Source: Candidatus Izemoplasmatales bacterium
GTDB lineage: Bacteria; Bacillota_I; Bacilli_A; Izemoplasmatales; Hujiaoplasmataceae
Direction: 5' to 3'
Length of the DNA: 21,907 bases
Assembly: GCA_028694875.1 (NCBI GenBank)
Contig: JAQVKB010000002.1
Coordinates: 1 to 21,907 of the forward strand
In this document: positions 1 to 6,939 of the stretch, in pieces
Numbering within the stretch: the stretch's first letter is position 1
Layout of the letters: every line of letters begins with the position of its first letter
Translations under genes and position numbers: made by a program
The notes under the pieces: generated by a model
Told to the model about the DNA's origin: nothing
What the model saw: the letters and a program-made list of their open reading frames with translations, nothing else
Databases searched by the model: none

Positions 1-149
1 TGGAAGAAGATAATCTTTGTCGAACCCAGATTCGCATTCAATTGGGAGATGTTTCCTACTTTCTGAAGAAACCTTATGGCAATCATCACATCATCGTCTA
101 TGGACATCACCAAACTCAAATTGAGCGCTGGATGAATTCGACGGATTAA
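1..149 (+). CDS. C-terminal fragment of an unrecognised protein (5' partial)
   Basis: An open frame enters from the window edge and ends at TAA 147-149, leaving about 48 residues that end in the peptide QIERWMNSTD. The segment is mixed polar and hydrophobic with several histidines (HHIIVYGHHQ) and no membrane segment. A hairpin terminator follows directly, which fits a genuine gene end. I do not recognise the family and assign no function. The rest of the gene lies upstream of the window. Confidence 0.6.
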   Translation, partial: EEDNLCRTQIRIQLGDVSYFLKKPYGNHHIIVYGHHQTQIERWMNSTD

Positions 150-184
150 GAAAAAAAGGATGCATAGGCATCCTGTTTCTTTTA
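150..184. terminator. Bidirectional intrinsic terminator
   Basis: A perfect 7-bp stem (157-163 with 168-174, AGGATGC/GCATCCT) has a 4-base loop. It is flanked by an A-rich run on the left and a T-rich run on the right. It can stop the rightward partial gene and the leftward malic enzyme gene, whose stop codon lies at 184-182. Confidence 0.85.
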
Positions 185-1357
185 TTGTACTCGAGCAACA
201 TTTGTAGCGACTGCGGCTCTCTTCACGGCAGAAGCGACAGCTTGATGGACCGAGAGTTGAATGGCTTGAGGAATGATATTCGTCGGGGACAATTCCTTTT
301 CGGGAACACTGTTAGCCAAAGCAACTGCCGCCGCTTTCATCATATCGAGGTTAATCTCGGAAGCATTGACATCGAGCGCGCCACGGAATATCCCTGGAAA
401 TGCGAGCACGTTATTGATTTGATTTGGATACTTGGAACTTCCAGTTCCTACGATGAATGCACCAGCATCTTTTGCATCCTCATAAGCGATTTCTGGAATG
501 GGATTGGCCATCGAAAAGACGATAGGATACGGATCCATGCTGCGAATCATTTCTTTGGTCACACAATGGGGACCAGAAACACCAATAAAGACATCCGCAT
601 TTTGCAATGCATCGGATAATGTTCCTTTGATACTTGCTGGATTGGTCTTCAAAGCCACCTCGTGTTGATAATGATTGAGTCGAGAGTCATCAGGAGATAG
701 AATCCCAAGTTTATCACATACCGTAATATGTTGAATTCCAAATTGCCCTAAGAACTTGGCAATCGTGATACCTGCGGCCCCTGCGCCGTTGATGACAACA
801 CGGAGTTGATTGGGTTGTCTCCCTGAGAGCTTGATGGCGTTGATCAAAGCGGCAGCAACGACAATCGCTGTTCCGTGTTGATCATCATGAAAAACCGGAA
901 TATCTAGCGTTTGTCGAAGTCTTTTCTCGATATCGAAACATCTTGGTGCAGCGATATCTTCCAAATTGATACCACCAAACGAACATGCAATGGTTTGAAT
1001 CGTTTTGACGATTTCATCCGTGTCTTTGGTTTTTAATCCAAGAGGAATGGCATCGACACTACCAAAGGTTTTGAATAACAAGGCTTTGCCTTCCATAACT
1101 GGCATGCCCGCTTCTGGTCCAATATCACCAAGACCGAGAATCGCTGTGCCATCCGTGATGACGGCCACGAGATTATGTCGTCTTGTATAGAGGTAAGATA
1201 AACTTACATCGTTGGCAATCGCCAAACAAGGTTCGGCTACCCCTGGCGTGTACGCCACAGAGAGGTCTTCCATTGTGCGAATCTTGACCCGAGGTTTGAC
1301 TTCGATTTTGCCTTTTAATCGTTCATGAAGTAGCAACGATTTCTTCTTGACGTCCAA
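182..1357 (-). CDS. Malic enzyme, NAD(P)-dependent oxaloacetate-decarboxylating
   Basis: The 391-residue protein oxidatively decarboxylates malate to pyruvate and CO2 with reduction of NAD(P). It matches the short bacterial malic enzyme family (YtsJ type) in length and motifs. The conserved YTPGVAEPC segment contains Tyr36, the likely catalytic tyrosine. Lys91 in MEGKALLFK is the likely general base. NLEDIAAPRCF (131-141) and FHDDQHGT (157-163) supply the metal ligands. A Rossmann loop INGAGAAG (189-196) binds the cofactor. The start is TTG at 1357, chosen because a strong AAGGAGGTG site lies 7 bases upstream and no ATG is suitably placed. It is a single-gene unit, divergent from the CBS gene, with its own promoter. 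NAD versus NADP preference cannot be read from the sequence. Confidence 0.95.
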   Translation of the reverse strand: MDVKKKSLLLHERLKGKIEVKPRVKIRTMEDLSVAYTPGVAEPCLAIANDVSLSYLYTRRHNLVAVITDGTAILGLGDIGPEAGMPVMEGKALLFKTFGSVDAIPLGLKTKDTDEIVKTIQTIACSFGGINLEDIAAPRCFDIEKRLRQTLDIPVFHDDQHGTAIVVAAALINAIKLSGRQPNQLRVVINGAGAAGITIAKFLGQFGIQHITVCDKLGILSPDDSRLNHYQHEVALKTNPASIKGTLSDALQNADVFIGVSGPHCVTKEMIRSMDPYPIVFSMANPIPEIAYEDAKDAGAFIVGTGSSKYPNQINNVLAFPGIFRGALDVNASEINLDMMKAAAVALANSVPEKELSPTNIIPQAIQLSVHQAVASAVKRAAVATNVARVQ

Positions 1358-1383
1358 TTGTGCACCTCCTTTTACAAGTCCTC

Positions 1384-1403
1384 ATCCTTTGTATTCAAAG
1401 GAT
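1384..1403 (-). promoter_or_regulatory. Perfect 8-bp inverted repeat in the malic enzyme leader
   Basis: ATCCTTTG and CAAAGGAT (1384-1391 and 1396-1403) form a perfect stem around TATT. The element lies between the predicted transcription start and the ribosome binding site of the leftward malic enzyme gene. It could be an operator or an mRNA hairpin. No poly-U run follows it, so it is not a simple terminator. Confidence 0.4.
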
Positions 1404-1420
1404 TTCATTTCATCAAACCA

Positions 1421-1449
1421 ATGATAACAGTTTCTTCCTTGATTGGCAA
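1421..1449 (-). promoter_or_regulatory. Sigma-A type promoter of the malic enzyme gene
   Basis: Read on the minus strand, TTGCCA (1449-1444) and TATCAT (1426-1421) are separated by 17 bases. They lie about 60 bases upstream of the TTG start. Confidence 0.7.
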
Positions 1450-1478
1450 GACTCGAATCGGCGAAACCGGCTGGAAAC

Positions 1479-1507
1479 TTGACGCGGTCACGGTAGAACG
1501 TTATAAT
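1479..1507 (+). promoter_or_regulatory. Sigma-A type promoter of the CBS gene
   Basis: TTGACG (1479-1484) and a consensus TATAAT (1502-1507) are separated by 17 bases, about 34 bases before the ATG at 1541. Confidence 0.85.
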
Positions 1508-1540
1508 GAATTCGAACAATTGAAAATGGGGTGACATTTG

Positions 1541-2269
1541 ATGGATCTCAAAGAAACTTTTTTATCGACATTCAATGAAATCGAAAGTTATTTGCGAATT
1601 GAATACAATGATGGTCGTTTTTCGGAATCCTCCTTTATGGGAACTTTGTTTCGGATTCGTGGAAAGAAAACCAATCCCATCATCGCACAAAGAGATCATT
1701 TCGAAACGCTATCTCAAGCGGCGCAACTGAGAAACTTAATGGTACACAATGATGATGTCGCCATGCCGACTCCTGAATTCCTTCAGAAATTTCAAGATAC
1801 GGTGAATCGGATAGTTCATCCCAAACGCGTCGAAGAAGTAATGCAACCGATTCGAAAGATGAAGACGGCGACGCTCGATTGGACAGTGGAAGCGATGATT
1901 CAAATGATGAAGGAGCATGGATATTCCAATATCCCCGTTGTCGAAAATCATCGTTTGAAAGGTGTTTTTACGGAAAGAACATTGACACATTATTTCATGT
2001 TAACAGACCATTCCGATACGATTACAAAATCGATGACTTGCGCGGATTTGATCGATGCGATGGATTTGGATGACGATCCTACGCGTTATTTTGACTTCAT
2101 CCCCCGCGATTTCAATCTCGACGAAGCGCTCGCGGCGTTTGGTCGCGATTTAGAAGAAGACAAAGAACTTGAAATCTTGTTTGTGACCGAACACGGTTTG
2201 AAAAGCGAAGCGATTTTAGGGATTGTCACCATATGGGATTTAAAGCAAGCATTTTTGGGCGGGGAGTAA
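1541..2269 (+). CDS. CBS-domain protein with HEPN-like N-terminal domain
   Basis: This is a 242-residue soluble protein. Residues ~1-95 are predicted mostly helical and contain RNLMVH (Arg64, Asn65, His69), which fits the R-x4-6-H signature of HEPN domains. Residues ~97-238 look like a CBS pair: VMQPIRKMKTATLDWTVEAM begins the first motif (IPVVENHRLKGVFTERTL continues it) and the second ends ILGIVTIWDL. CBS pairs commonly sense adenine nucleotides. ATG 1541 is preferred over TTG 1538 because the GGGGTGA site (1528-1534) lies 6 bases before the ATG. The gene stands alone with its own promoter and terminator. The function is unknown, and RNase activity is only a possibility raised by the motif. 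Confidence 0.85.
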   Translation: MDLKETFLSTFNEIESYLRIEYNDGRFSESSFMGTLFRIRGKKTNPIIAQRDHFETLSQAAQLRNLMVHNDDVAMPTPEFLQKFQDTVNRIVHPKRVEEVMQPIRKMKTATLDWTVEAMIQMMKEHGYSNIPVVENHRLKGVFTERTLTHYFMLTDHSDTITKSMTCADLIDAMDLDDDPTRYFDFIPRDFNLDEALAAFGRDLEEDKELEILFVTEHGLKSEAILGIVTIWDLKQAFLGGE

Positions 2270-2282
2270 CCTCGCCCTTTTT
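2257..2282 (+). terminator. Intrinsic terminator after the CBS gene
   Basis: An 8-bp GC-rich stem (2257-2264 with 2270-2277, one G-U pair) has a 5-base loop and is followed by TTTTT. The loop contains the CBS gene's TAA stop, so the stem overlaps its last codons. Confidence 0.9.
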
Positions 2283-2284
2283 CA

Positions 2285-2313
2285 TGGACAGAAACATCGA
2301 ATTATGGTAAAAT
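2285..2313 (+). promoter_or_regulatory. Promoter with extended -10 of the YcxB-like gene
   Basis: TGGACA (2285-2290), a 17-base spacer ending in TGG, then TAAAAT (2308-2313). The TGn motif makes it an extended -10 promoter. Confidence 0.7.
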
Positions 2314-2341
2314 TGCGTTGTGACATTCGACGAGGTGAATC

Positions 2342-2860
2342 ATGGAAAATAACGTACAAGTATCATACAAATACACCCCAGAATTGGCGGAGAAATTCGT
2401 GTTCTTCAACATGTACCGTCGCAAACCGATGACGGCCATTTTGGTGAATATATTTGGTCCTTTCTTAGGATTGGTTTCACTCATTATCACGATTTTCTTT
2501 ACGTTAGATATCATGACGTTGGTGTTAGGGATTTTCTTGGTGGGTTATCCTGCTCTGATTTACGTGTCCTTAAAATCGACCGCGAAACGTTCTGTGGAAT
2601 CGAATGAAGCACTTCGAAAGGAAATCTCATTCACTTTTCTGAAAGACCGGATTCGCGAGAACGCGGATGGCGTTGTCGCCGATGTCTTGTGGTCCAGCGT
2701 GTTTCGCGTCTATCTCACCAAAAAAGAAATCGTTCTTTATTTGAAGGCCAATCAGGGGGTTTATTTCTTGAAATCGGATTATGATTCACAAACCCTGTTT
2801 TCCATGGAAGACGCCATCCTACGCGGTGTGGACCCGAAAAAGATCGTCGAAAGACGATAG
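2342..2860 (+). CDS. YcxB-like family membrane protein
   Basis: The 172-residue protein resembles YcxB-like proteins: a short N-terminal strand region, two adjacent membrane segments (~31-53 and ~56-77) and a C-terminal cytoplasmic domain. That domain includes the family-typical stretch with LWSSVFRVYLTKKEIVLYL and ends in a hydrophilic tail. The molecular role of this family is not established. GAGGTGA (2332-2338) lies just before the ATG. The gene has its own promoter and a strong terminator, so it is monocistronic. Nothing in it suggests a substrate or partner. Confidence 0.8.
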   Translation: MENNVQVSYKYTPELAEKFVFFNMYRRKPMTAILVNIFGPFLGLVSLIITIFFTLDIMTLVLGIFLVGYPALIYVSLKSTAKRSVESNEALRKEISFTFLKDRIRENADGVVADVLWSSVFRVYLTKKEIVLYLKANQGVYFLKSDYDSQTLFSMEDAILRGVDPKKIVERR

Positions 2861-2876
2861 CGAAAACTCATTCATG

Positions 2877-2903
2877 ACGCAAGGAGAGAATCCTTGCGTT
2901 TTT
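2877..2903 (+). terminator. Intrinsic terminator after the YcxB-like gene
   Basis: A perfect 9-bp stem, ACGCAAGGA/TCCTTGCGT (2877-2885 with 2891-2899), has a 5-base loop and a following T run. Confidence 0.95.
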
Positions 2904-2969
2904 GTTTCTTTGGAATGAAAAGATTTTCCTTGGGAATCGCCACTCTTCTTTCCCTTTTGAGCGGTTTTT

Positions 2970-2978
2970 TGATATAAT
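2970..2978 (+). promoter_or_regulatory. Extended -10 promoter of the ecf-truA operon
   Basis: TGATATAAT (TGn plus a perfect TATAAT at 2973-2978) lies about 20 bases before the ecfA1 start. The nearest TTGAGC is only 10 bases upstream of the -10, too close to be a -35, so the TGn extension probably compensates. Confidence 0.7.
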
Positions 2979-2998
2979 GAGATAGCGCAGGTGATAAC

Positions 2999-3796
2999 AT
3001 GTCGAAACTCGAAATCAACGATCTTTCTTTCACGTATACCGGGAAAAGAATGATCTTGAAAAACATCCAACTTCAGATCCAAAAAGGCGAGTGGGTCGCA
3101 ATATTAGGCCATAACGGAAGCGGGAAATCGACGCTTGCGAAATGCATCGTCGGACTGCTAGAACCGCAAAGTGGTAGTGTCGTTGTCGATGATATGGTTT
3201 TAAGCCATAAAACGGCCTATGAAATTCGCAAAAAAATCGGGATTGTATTTCAAAATCCGGACAATCAATTTGTCGGCGTGACGGTGCGCGATGATATCGC
3301 GTTTGGCATGGAAAACTTAGGTATTCCCAAAGATCAAATGATTTCTTCGATTGATTTTTATGCCGAAAAAGTGGGCGTCAAAGAGATGCTGGACAAAGAA
3401 CCTTCGACGCTTTCTGGAGGACAGAAGCAACGCGTTGCGATTGCGGGAATTCTCGCGATGCATACCGATGTCATGGTCTTTGATGAAGCAACGTCCATGT
3501 TGGATCCCTATGCGCGCAATGAATTGATGCAGTATATTCAAGAACTACATCAAGAAGGCATGACCATCTTGATGATTACCCATGACATTGAAGAGGCACT
3601 CTATGCGGACCGTATCGTGGTTCTCAAAGGTGGCGAAGTCCATCTGGATGCCTCCAAAGAAGAAGCGTTACGCCAAACGGAACGCATGACGGAAGCTGGG
3701 CTTGAGCTTCCTGTTTCGCTGCGGATTCTGAATGGCGTCACAAACTTGGATCCAAGTTGGAAGGAGTATCTATGGGCATCCACTTTCGACAAGTAA
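2999..3796 (+). CDS. ecfA1: Energy-coupling factor transporter ATPase EcfA1
   Basis: The 265-residue ABC ATPase is one half of the EcfA1-EcfA2 heterodimer that powers ECF uptake of vitamins or metal ions at the membrane. Visible motifs are Walker A GHNGSGKST (37-45), Q-loop Gln85 in FQNPDNQF, signature LSGGQ (138-142), Walker B VMVFDE with Glu163, and His195 in the H-loop. The FQNPDNQ and TLSGGQKQRVAIAG stretches are typical of the EcfA family. The ATG follows AGGTG by 5 bases. It is the first gene of ecfA1-ecfA2-ecfT-truA and overlaps ecfA2 by 25 bases, which implies translational coupling. No substrate-binding S component is in the window, so this is a shared (group II) module. Confidence 0.95.
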   Translation: MSKLEINDLSFTYTGKRMILKNIQLQIQKGEWVAILGHNGSGKSTLAKCIVGLLEPQSGSVVVDDMVLSHKTAYEIRKKIGIVFQNPDNQFVGVTVRDDIAFGMENLGIPKDQMISSIDFYAEKVGVKEMLDKEPSTLSGGQKQRVAIAGILAMHTDVMVFDEATSMLDPYARNELMQYIQELHQEGMTILMITHDIEEALYADRIVVLKGGEVHLDASKEEALRQTERMTEAGLELPVSLRILNGVTNLDPSWKEYLWASTFDK

Positions 3797-4632
3797 GTCA
3801 TCAATACTTTTCCCAACAAAATTCGGATTATCAAGCCATATATGACATCACACTTTCCATCGAAGATCAACACGAATTCATTTGTTTGATTGGTCATACC
3901 GGTTCCGGAAAGAGCACGCTTGCCCAACATATGAATGCTTTGGTTTTCCCCACAAAAGGAACGGTTGAAATCGCGGGAGTCCTTGTTTCGCAAAAGCGTG
4001 ACAAAAAGACCGATTACAACCGACTCCGAAAACATGTGGGATTGGTGTTCCAATTTCCGGAGTATCAACTCTTTGAAGAAACCGTCGAAAAAGACATTAT
4101 GTTTGGTCCACTCAACTTCAAAGTGAGTCCCGAAGTCGCCAAAGAAAAAGCTTTGGAATCGATTCGACTCGTTGGTCTCAACGAATCGTATTTGAATCGC
4201 AATCCGTTCAATCTCTCCGGTGGAGAAAAGAAGCGCGTTTCGATTGCGGGTATCCTAGCAATGGATCCTGAAATCCTTGTTCTCGATGAACCTACGAGCG
4301 GGCTCGACCCTCAAGGAAAGCGCCAATTGATGCGACTTTTCAAAGATATCCAAGAAAAGACCAACAAGACTGTGGTAATCATCACGCATGATATGGACTT
4401 GGTCTATGAATATGCGACAAGGACGTTGGTCTTGTCGGATGGAAACTTGGTTTTTGATGGTACTCCTGACGACCTTTTCCGTCGCGAAGAGTTGGCGACT
4501 TGGTCGTTATCGCTTCCGCAAACGATTCGTGTTTTGAAAGGACTCAAGGAGCAGTTTCATCTTGAACTGAACCCTTATCAAAAGACGGTGGAAGAAGCTG
4601 TGAGAGAGATTGAGAAGGTGACCTCACGATGA
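3772..4632 (+). CDS. ecfA2: Energy-coupling factor transporter ATPase EcfA2
   Basis: The 286-residue partner of EcfA1 has Walker A GHTGSGKST (41-49), Q-loop in VFQFPEYQLF, LSGGE (148-152), Walker B ILVLDE (Glu173) and His206. VFQFPEYQLFEETVEKDI is a hallmark of EcfA2. The ATG at 3772 is chosen because AAGGAG (3761-3766) lies 5 bases upstream. An upstream in-frame TTG at 3757 has no such site and would only add five residues. The gene begins inside the end of ecfA1, and its stop overlaps the ecfT start as ATGA. Confidence 0.95.
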   Translation: MGIHFRQVSHQYFSQQNSDYQAIYDITLSIEDQHEFICLIGHTGSGKSTLAQHMNALVFPTKGTVEIAGVLVSQKRDKKTDYNRLRKHVGLVFQFPEYQLFEETVEKDIMFGPLNFKVSPEVAKEKALESIRLVGLNESYLNRNPFNLSGGEKKRVSIAGILAMDPEILVLDEPTSGLDPQGKRQLMRLFKDIQEKTNKTVVIITHDMDLVYEYATRTLVLSDGNLVFDGTPDDLFRREELATWSLSLPQTIRVLKGLKEQFHLELNPYQKTVEEAVREIEKVTSR

Positions 4633-5591
4633 AAAATATCGTCATTGGTCAATTCGTTCCGGGGAGCGGATTCTTCTATAAACTCGACCCTCGAACCAAG
4701 ATTATGGCCATCATCGTACTCATGGTTTCCTTGTTTTTGCTCAAAACGATGACGCAGTTGCTCGTGGCACTGGCGATTGCGGTCATCCTGCTTTTGATTG
4801 GAAAATTATCGATTGTCCGCATTGTCAAAGGACTCAAACCGATTTTCGTGTTGCTCATCTTTACGTTCTTTTTCCAAATCTTTTTTAACAAAACCGGCGC
4901 GTTATGGCTCGACCAAACGATGTCGTTGAATTGGTTGTCCGCGGGTGCGATTGTTCTCGCTACCGTGCTTTGGAGAGTTCTTGCGCGTTGGAAAGTGGGA
5001 GGAATCCTTCCATTCCTTATCTATTTGGGACTGCTTTATGTTTCTTTGTCCTACCTTTCCTATGGGTCGACTTGGACTTCATTCCAATTTCAAATCTATG
5101 AAAAGGGTGTCGAAATGAGTGTCTTTGTGGTCATTCGATTGCTCATCATCATCACGTTGTCGACCGTATTAACGTTAACGACCAAACCGACGGATTTGAC
5201 GATGGGAATGGAAAAACTGCTTCGCCCGCTCAAATTCATTGGCATCAATTCCGAAGAGTTTGCGTTGATCATCTCAATCTCATTGCGTTATATCCCGACG
5301 ATTTTGGATGAAGCCAATAAAATCATGCTCGCGCAAGCCTCGCGTGGTGCCGATTTCAGTCAAGGTAAACTCAAAGAGAAAGTCAAACAAGTCATCAGTC
5401 TCCTCGTGCCGATGTTCATCATCGCCTTCAAACGAAGCGAGGAATTGGCGGATGCGATGGAATCGAGAAACTTTGTGCCCGGGAAGCCCCGTAGTCGAAT
5501 TTATGATCTCGTGTTTGGCATGAACGATATTGTGGCCTTTGTCATTAGCGCGGGATTACTCGCCGCTGCGATTACGATTCAGGTGATATGA
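4629..5591 (+). CDS. ecfT: Energy-coupling factor transmembrane protein EcfT, with an extra membrane insertion
   Basis: EcfT is the membrane scaffold linking the two ATPases to interchangeable S components. The N-terminal FVPGSGFFYKLDPRTKIM (9-26) is family-typical. The cytoplasmic coupling helices carry ASRGAD (237-242) and ESRNF (278-282). The second of the two usual Ala-Arg-Gly motifs is therefore degenerate here, with Asn in place of Gly. At 320 residues it is about 50 longer than usual (~265). The excess lies at ~95-150, where two additional hydrophobic segments (~104-118 and ~124-144) interrupt the normal sequence. It overlaps ecfA2 by 4 bases and shares one base with the truA start (TGATG). 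Confidence 0.93.
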   Translation: MKNIVIGQFVPGSGFFYKLDPRTKIMAIIVLMVSLFLLKTMTQLLVALAIAVILLLIGKLSIVRIVKGLKPIFVLLIFTFFFQIFFNKTGALWLDQTMSLNWLSAGAIVLATVLWRVLARWKVGGILPFLIYLGLLYVSLSYLSYGSTWTSFQFQIYEKGVEMSVFVVIRLLIIITLSTVLTLTTKPTDLTMGMEKLLRPLKFIGINSEEFALIISISLRYIPTILDEANKIMLAQASRGADFSQGKLKEKVKQVISLLVPMFIIAFKRSEELADAMESRNFVPGKPRSRIYDLVFGMNDIVAFVISAGLLAAAITIQVI

Positions 5592-6559
5592 TGTCAAGAA
5601 TCACGAAGGAAATGTTACATCCCGATGTGGGGATGAAATGGGATAAGCAGTTATTTTTGGGAATCGAAGACGTCTTTGCGTTTCTAAAGACGCAAACCTG
5701 GGCAGAAGACTTCGATCTTTCCGATTTCTCCGAAGGCATTCGTTATGGTTTTTTCCCGAACGGATATGCGTACAAGCATCACATCGTCGACGGGCTGATT
5801 CGACGGATTGTGGTGGTATCGAAGATATTCAATACGACGAGACTCAAAATGGAAGTGGCCTATGATGGTACCGCCTTTTCGGGATTTCAACTCCAAAAAG
5901 AACATCGTAGTGTCCAAGGTGAGTTGGAACGAGCATTAACGGAACTTCATGGAAAACCTGTGCGCGTGGCGGGGGCCTCACGCACGGATGCGGGCGTTCA
6001 TGCGCGCGGACAAGTGGCCCATTTTGACACTTCGCTCCCACTACCTCTGAACAAATGGGCGACCATCCTCAACAAGCGTCTTCCCGAAGATTTGCTCATC
6101 AAATCGGTCGAGAAGGTTCATCCGCTGTTTCACTCACGTTATGATGTGCTGGGAAAAGAATATCGTTATACGATTGCACTTGGTCCCTATGACCCGATTC
6201 TACGCAATGTTGCTTGGGCAAGAGAAGGCGTGGATGTCGAACGCTTGCGCCAAGAAATTGCCAGTGTCAAAGGAACGCACGACTTTACGAGTTTCTCCAA
6301 AGGTGAAAAAGACTCGATGGTACGGACAATCTTTGTCGCCGATGTCGAACAAAATGGAAATCAAATCCAAATAGTCCTGAAAGGGGATGGATTCTTACGA
6401 TACATGGTGAGAATTATCGTCGCGACCGCAGTGAAGATTGCGAAAGGCGAGCTACAAGGTAGTATCGCCGAAATTCTCGAAGACAAAACCAGAAAACGCA
6501 CGGTTTGGCTCGCCCCTCCAGGAGGGTTGATGTTGACCAAAGTGTGGTACCACGAATAA
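5591..6559 (+). CDS. truA: tRNA pseudouridine(38-40) synthase TruA with N-terminal extension
   Basis: TruA isomerises uridines 38-40 in tRNA anticodon arms. The catalytic domain begins near MEVAYDGTAFSGFQ and contains the active-site Asp in SRTDAGVHARGQVAHF, then GKEYRYTI, HDFTSF and the terminal FLRYMVR segment. That part matches normal TruA in length (~235-245 residues). About 87 residues precede it, in frame and uninterrupted, with no membrane segment; I do not recognise them. ATG 5591 is preferred over 5588 because AGGTG (5581-5585) is then 5 bases away, the spacing seen for ecfA1, tmk and the XRE gene. No good ribosome binding site precedes the internal ATG at 5849. It is the last gene of the ecf operon. 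Confidence 0.93.
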   Translation: MSRITKEMLHPDVGMKWDKQLFLGIEDVFAFLKTQTWAEDFDLSDFSEGIRYGFFPNGYAYKHHIVDGLIRRIVVVSKIFNTTRLKMEVAYDGTAFSGFQLQKEHRSVQGELERALTELHGKPVRVAGASRTDAGVHARGQVAHFDTSLPLPLNKWATILNKRLPEDLLIKSVEKVHPLFHSRYDVLGKEYRYTIALGPYDPILRNVAWAREGVDVERLRQEIASVKGTHDFTSFSKGEKDSMVRTIFVADVEQNGNQIQIVLKGDGFLRYMVRIIVATAVKIAKGELQGSIAEILEDKTRKRTVWLAPPGGLMLTKVWYHE

Positions 6560-6560
6560 G

Positions 6561-6587
6561 CAGAGGTGGAAAACCTCTGTTTTTTTT
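6561..6587 (+). terminator. Intrinsic terminator of the ecf-truA operon
   Basis: A perfect 7-bp stem, CAGAGGT/ACCTCTG (6561-6567 with 6573-6579), has loop GGAAA and is followed by eight T. Confidence 0.95.
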
Positions 6588-6617
6588 CTAACTTTGAATC
6601 TTTTTTTCAAAACCCGC

Positions 6618-6645
6618 TTGACCGATTTCAAGACTATGATATAAT
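6618..6645 (+). promoter_or_regulatory. Promoter of the asnB T-box leader
   Basis: TTGACC (6618-6623) and perfect TATAAT (6640-6645) with a 16-base spacer put the transcript start near 6652. The leader is then about 290 bases long. Confidence 0.85.
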
Positions 6646-6651
6646 CGTTCA

Positions 6652-6920
6652 CAAATATCAAAGGCGTTGAGAAAGAGAAGTACGTCTGATCCTCTGATCA
6701 AGCGAATCCGGGATGGTGCGAGCCGGAAGTCAAGAGAAGACCGAATAACACTTTTTAGCCGCGAACCCAAAGGGCAACCAAGTAGGCTTCGCCGGGCAGG
6801 AGCCCGTTATCCCTTCCGGCTTTTTACAGAAAGCGTCGAGATGGCCATTTTTTTGGCAAATTGGGTGGTACCGCGGATCACAGTCATTCGTCCCAGAGGG
6901 ATCGTGGCTGTTTTTTTTAT
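6652..6920 (+). ncRNA. T-box riboswitch, asparagine-specific (specifier AAC)
   Basis: This leader has the ordered marks of a T-box. A purine-rich AGAGAAGTA sits at the base of stem I. GGTGCGAGCCGG (6715-6726) is typical of the distal part of stem I. A specifier region GAATAACA (6743-6750) carries codon AAC at 6747-6749. The near-invariant T-box sequence TGGGTGGTACCGCG is at 6862-6875. A terminator hairpin follows (6881-6886 pairs with 6905-6910, inner GTCCC with GGGAT) with eight T at 6911-6918. Uncharged tRNA-Asn would stabilise the antiterminator and allow asnB transcription. The Asn specifier matches the gene downstream. The 5' boundary is inferred from the promoter. The open frame running through this leader into asnB is not coding. 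Confidence 0.95.
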
Positions 6921-6939
6921 ACCCAAAAGGAGGGTTATG

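Noticed and set aside
182..619. 144-residue rightward reading frame opposite the malic enzyme gene
   Set aside because: It is an antisense shadow; the leftward frame gives a complete, motif-perfect enzyme.
2957..2962. TTGAGC as the -35 of the ecfA1 promoter
   Set aside because: The spacer to TATAAT would be only 10 bases; the extended -10 explains the promoter better.
6667..6939. Open frame continuous with asnB that would add 91 residues
   Set aside because: It runs through a T-box leader including its terminator, and class II glutaminases need Cys directly after the initiator Met.
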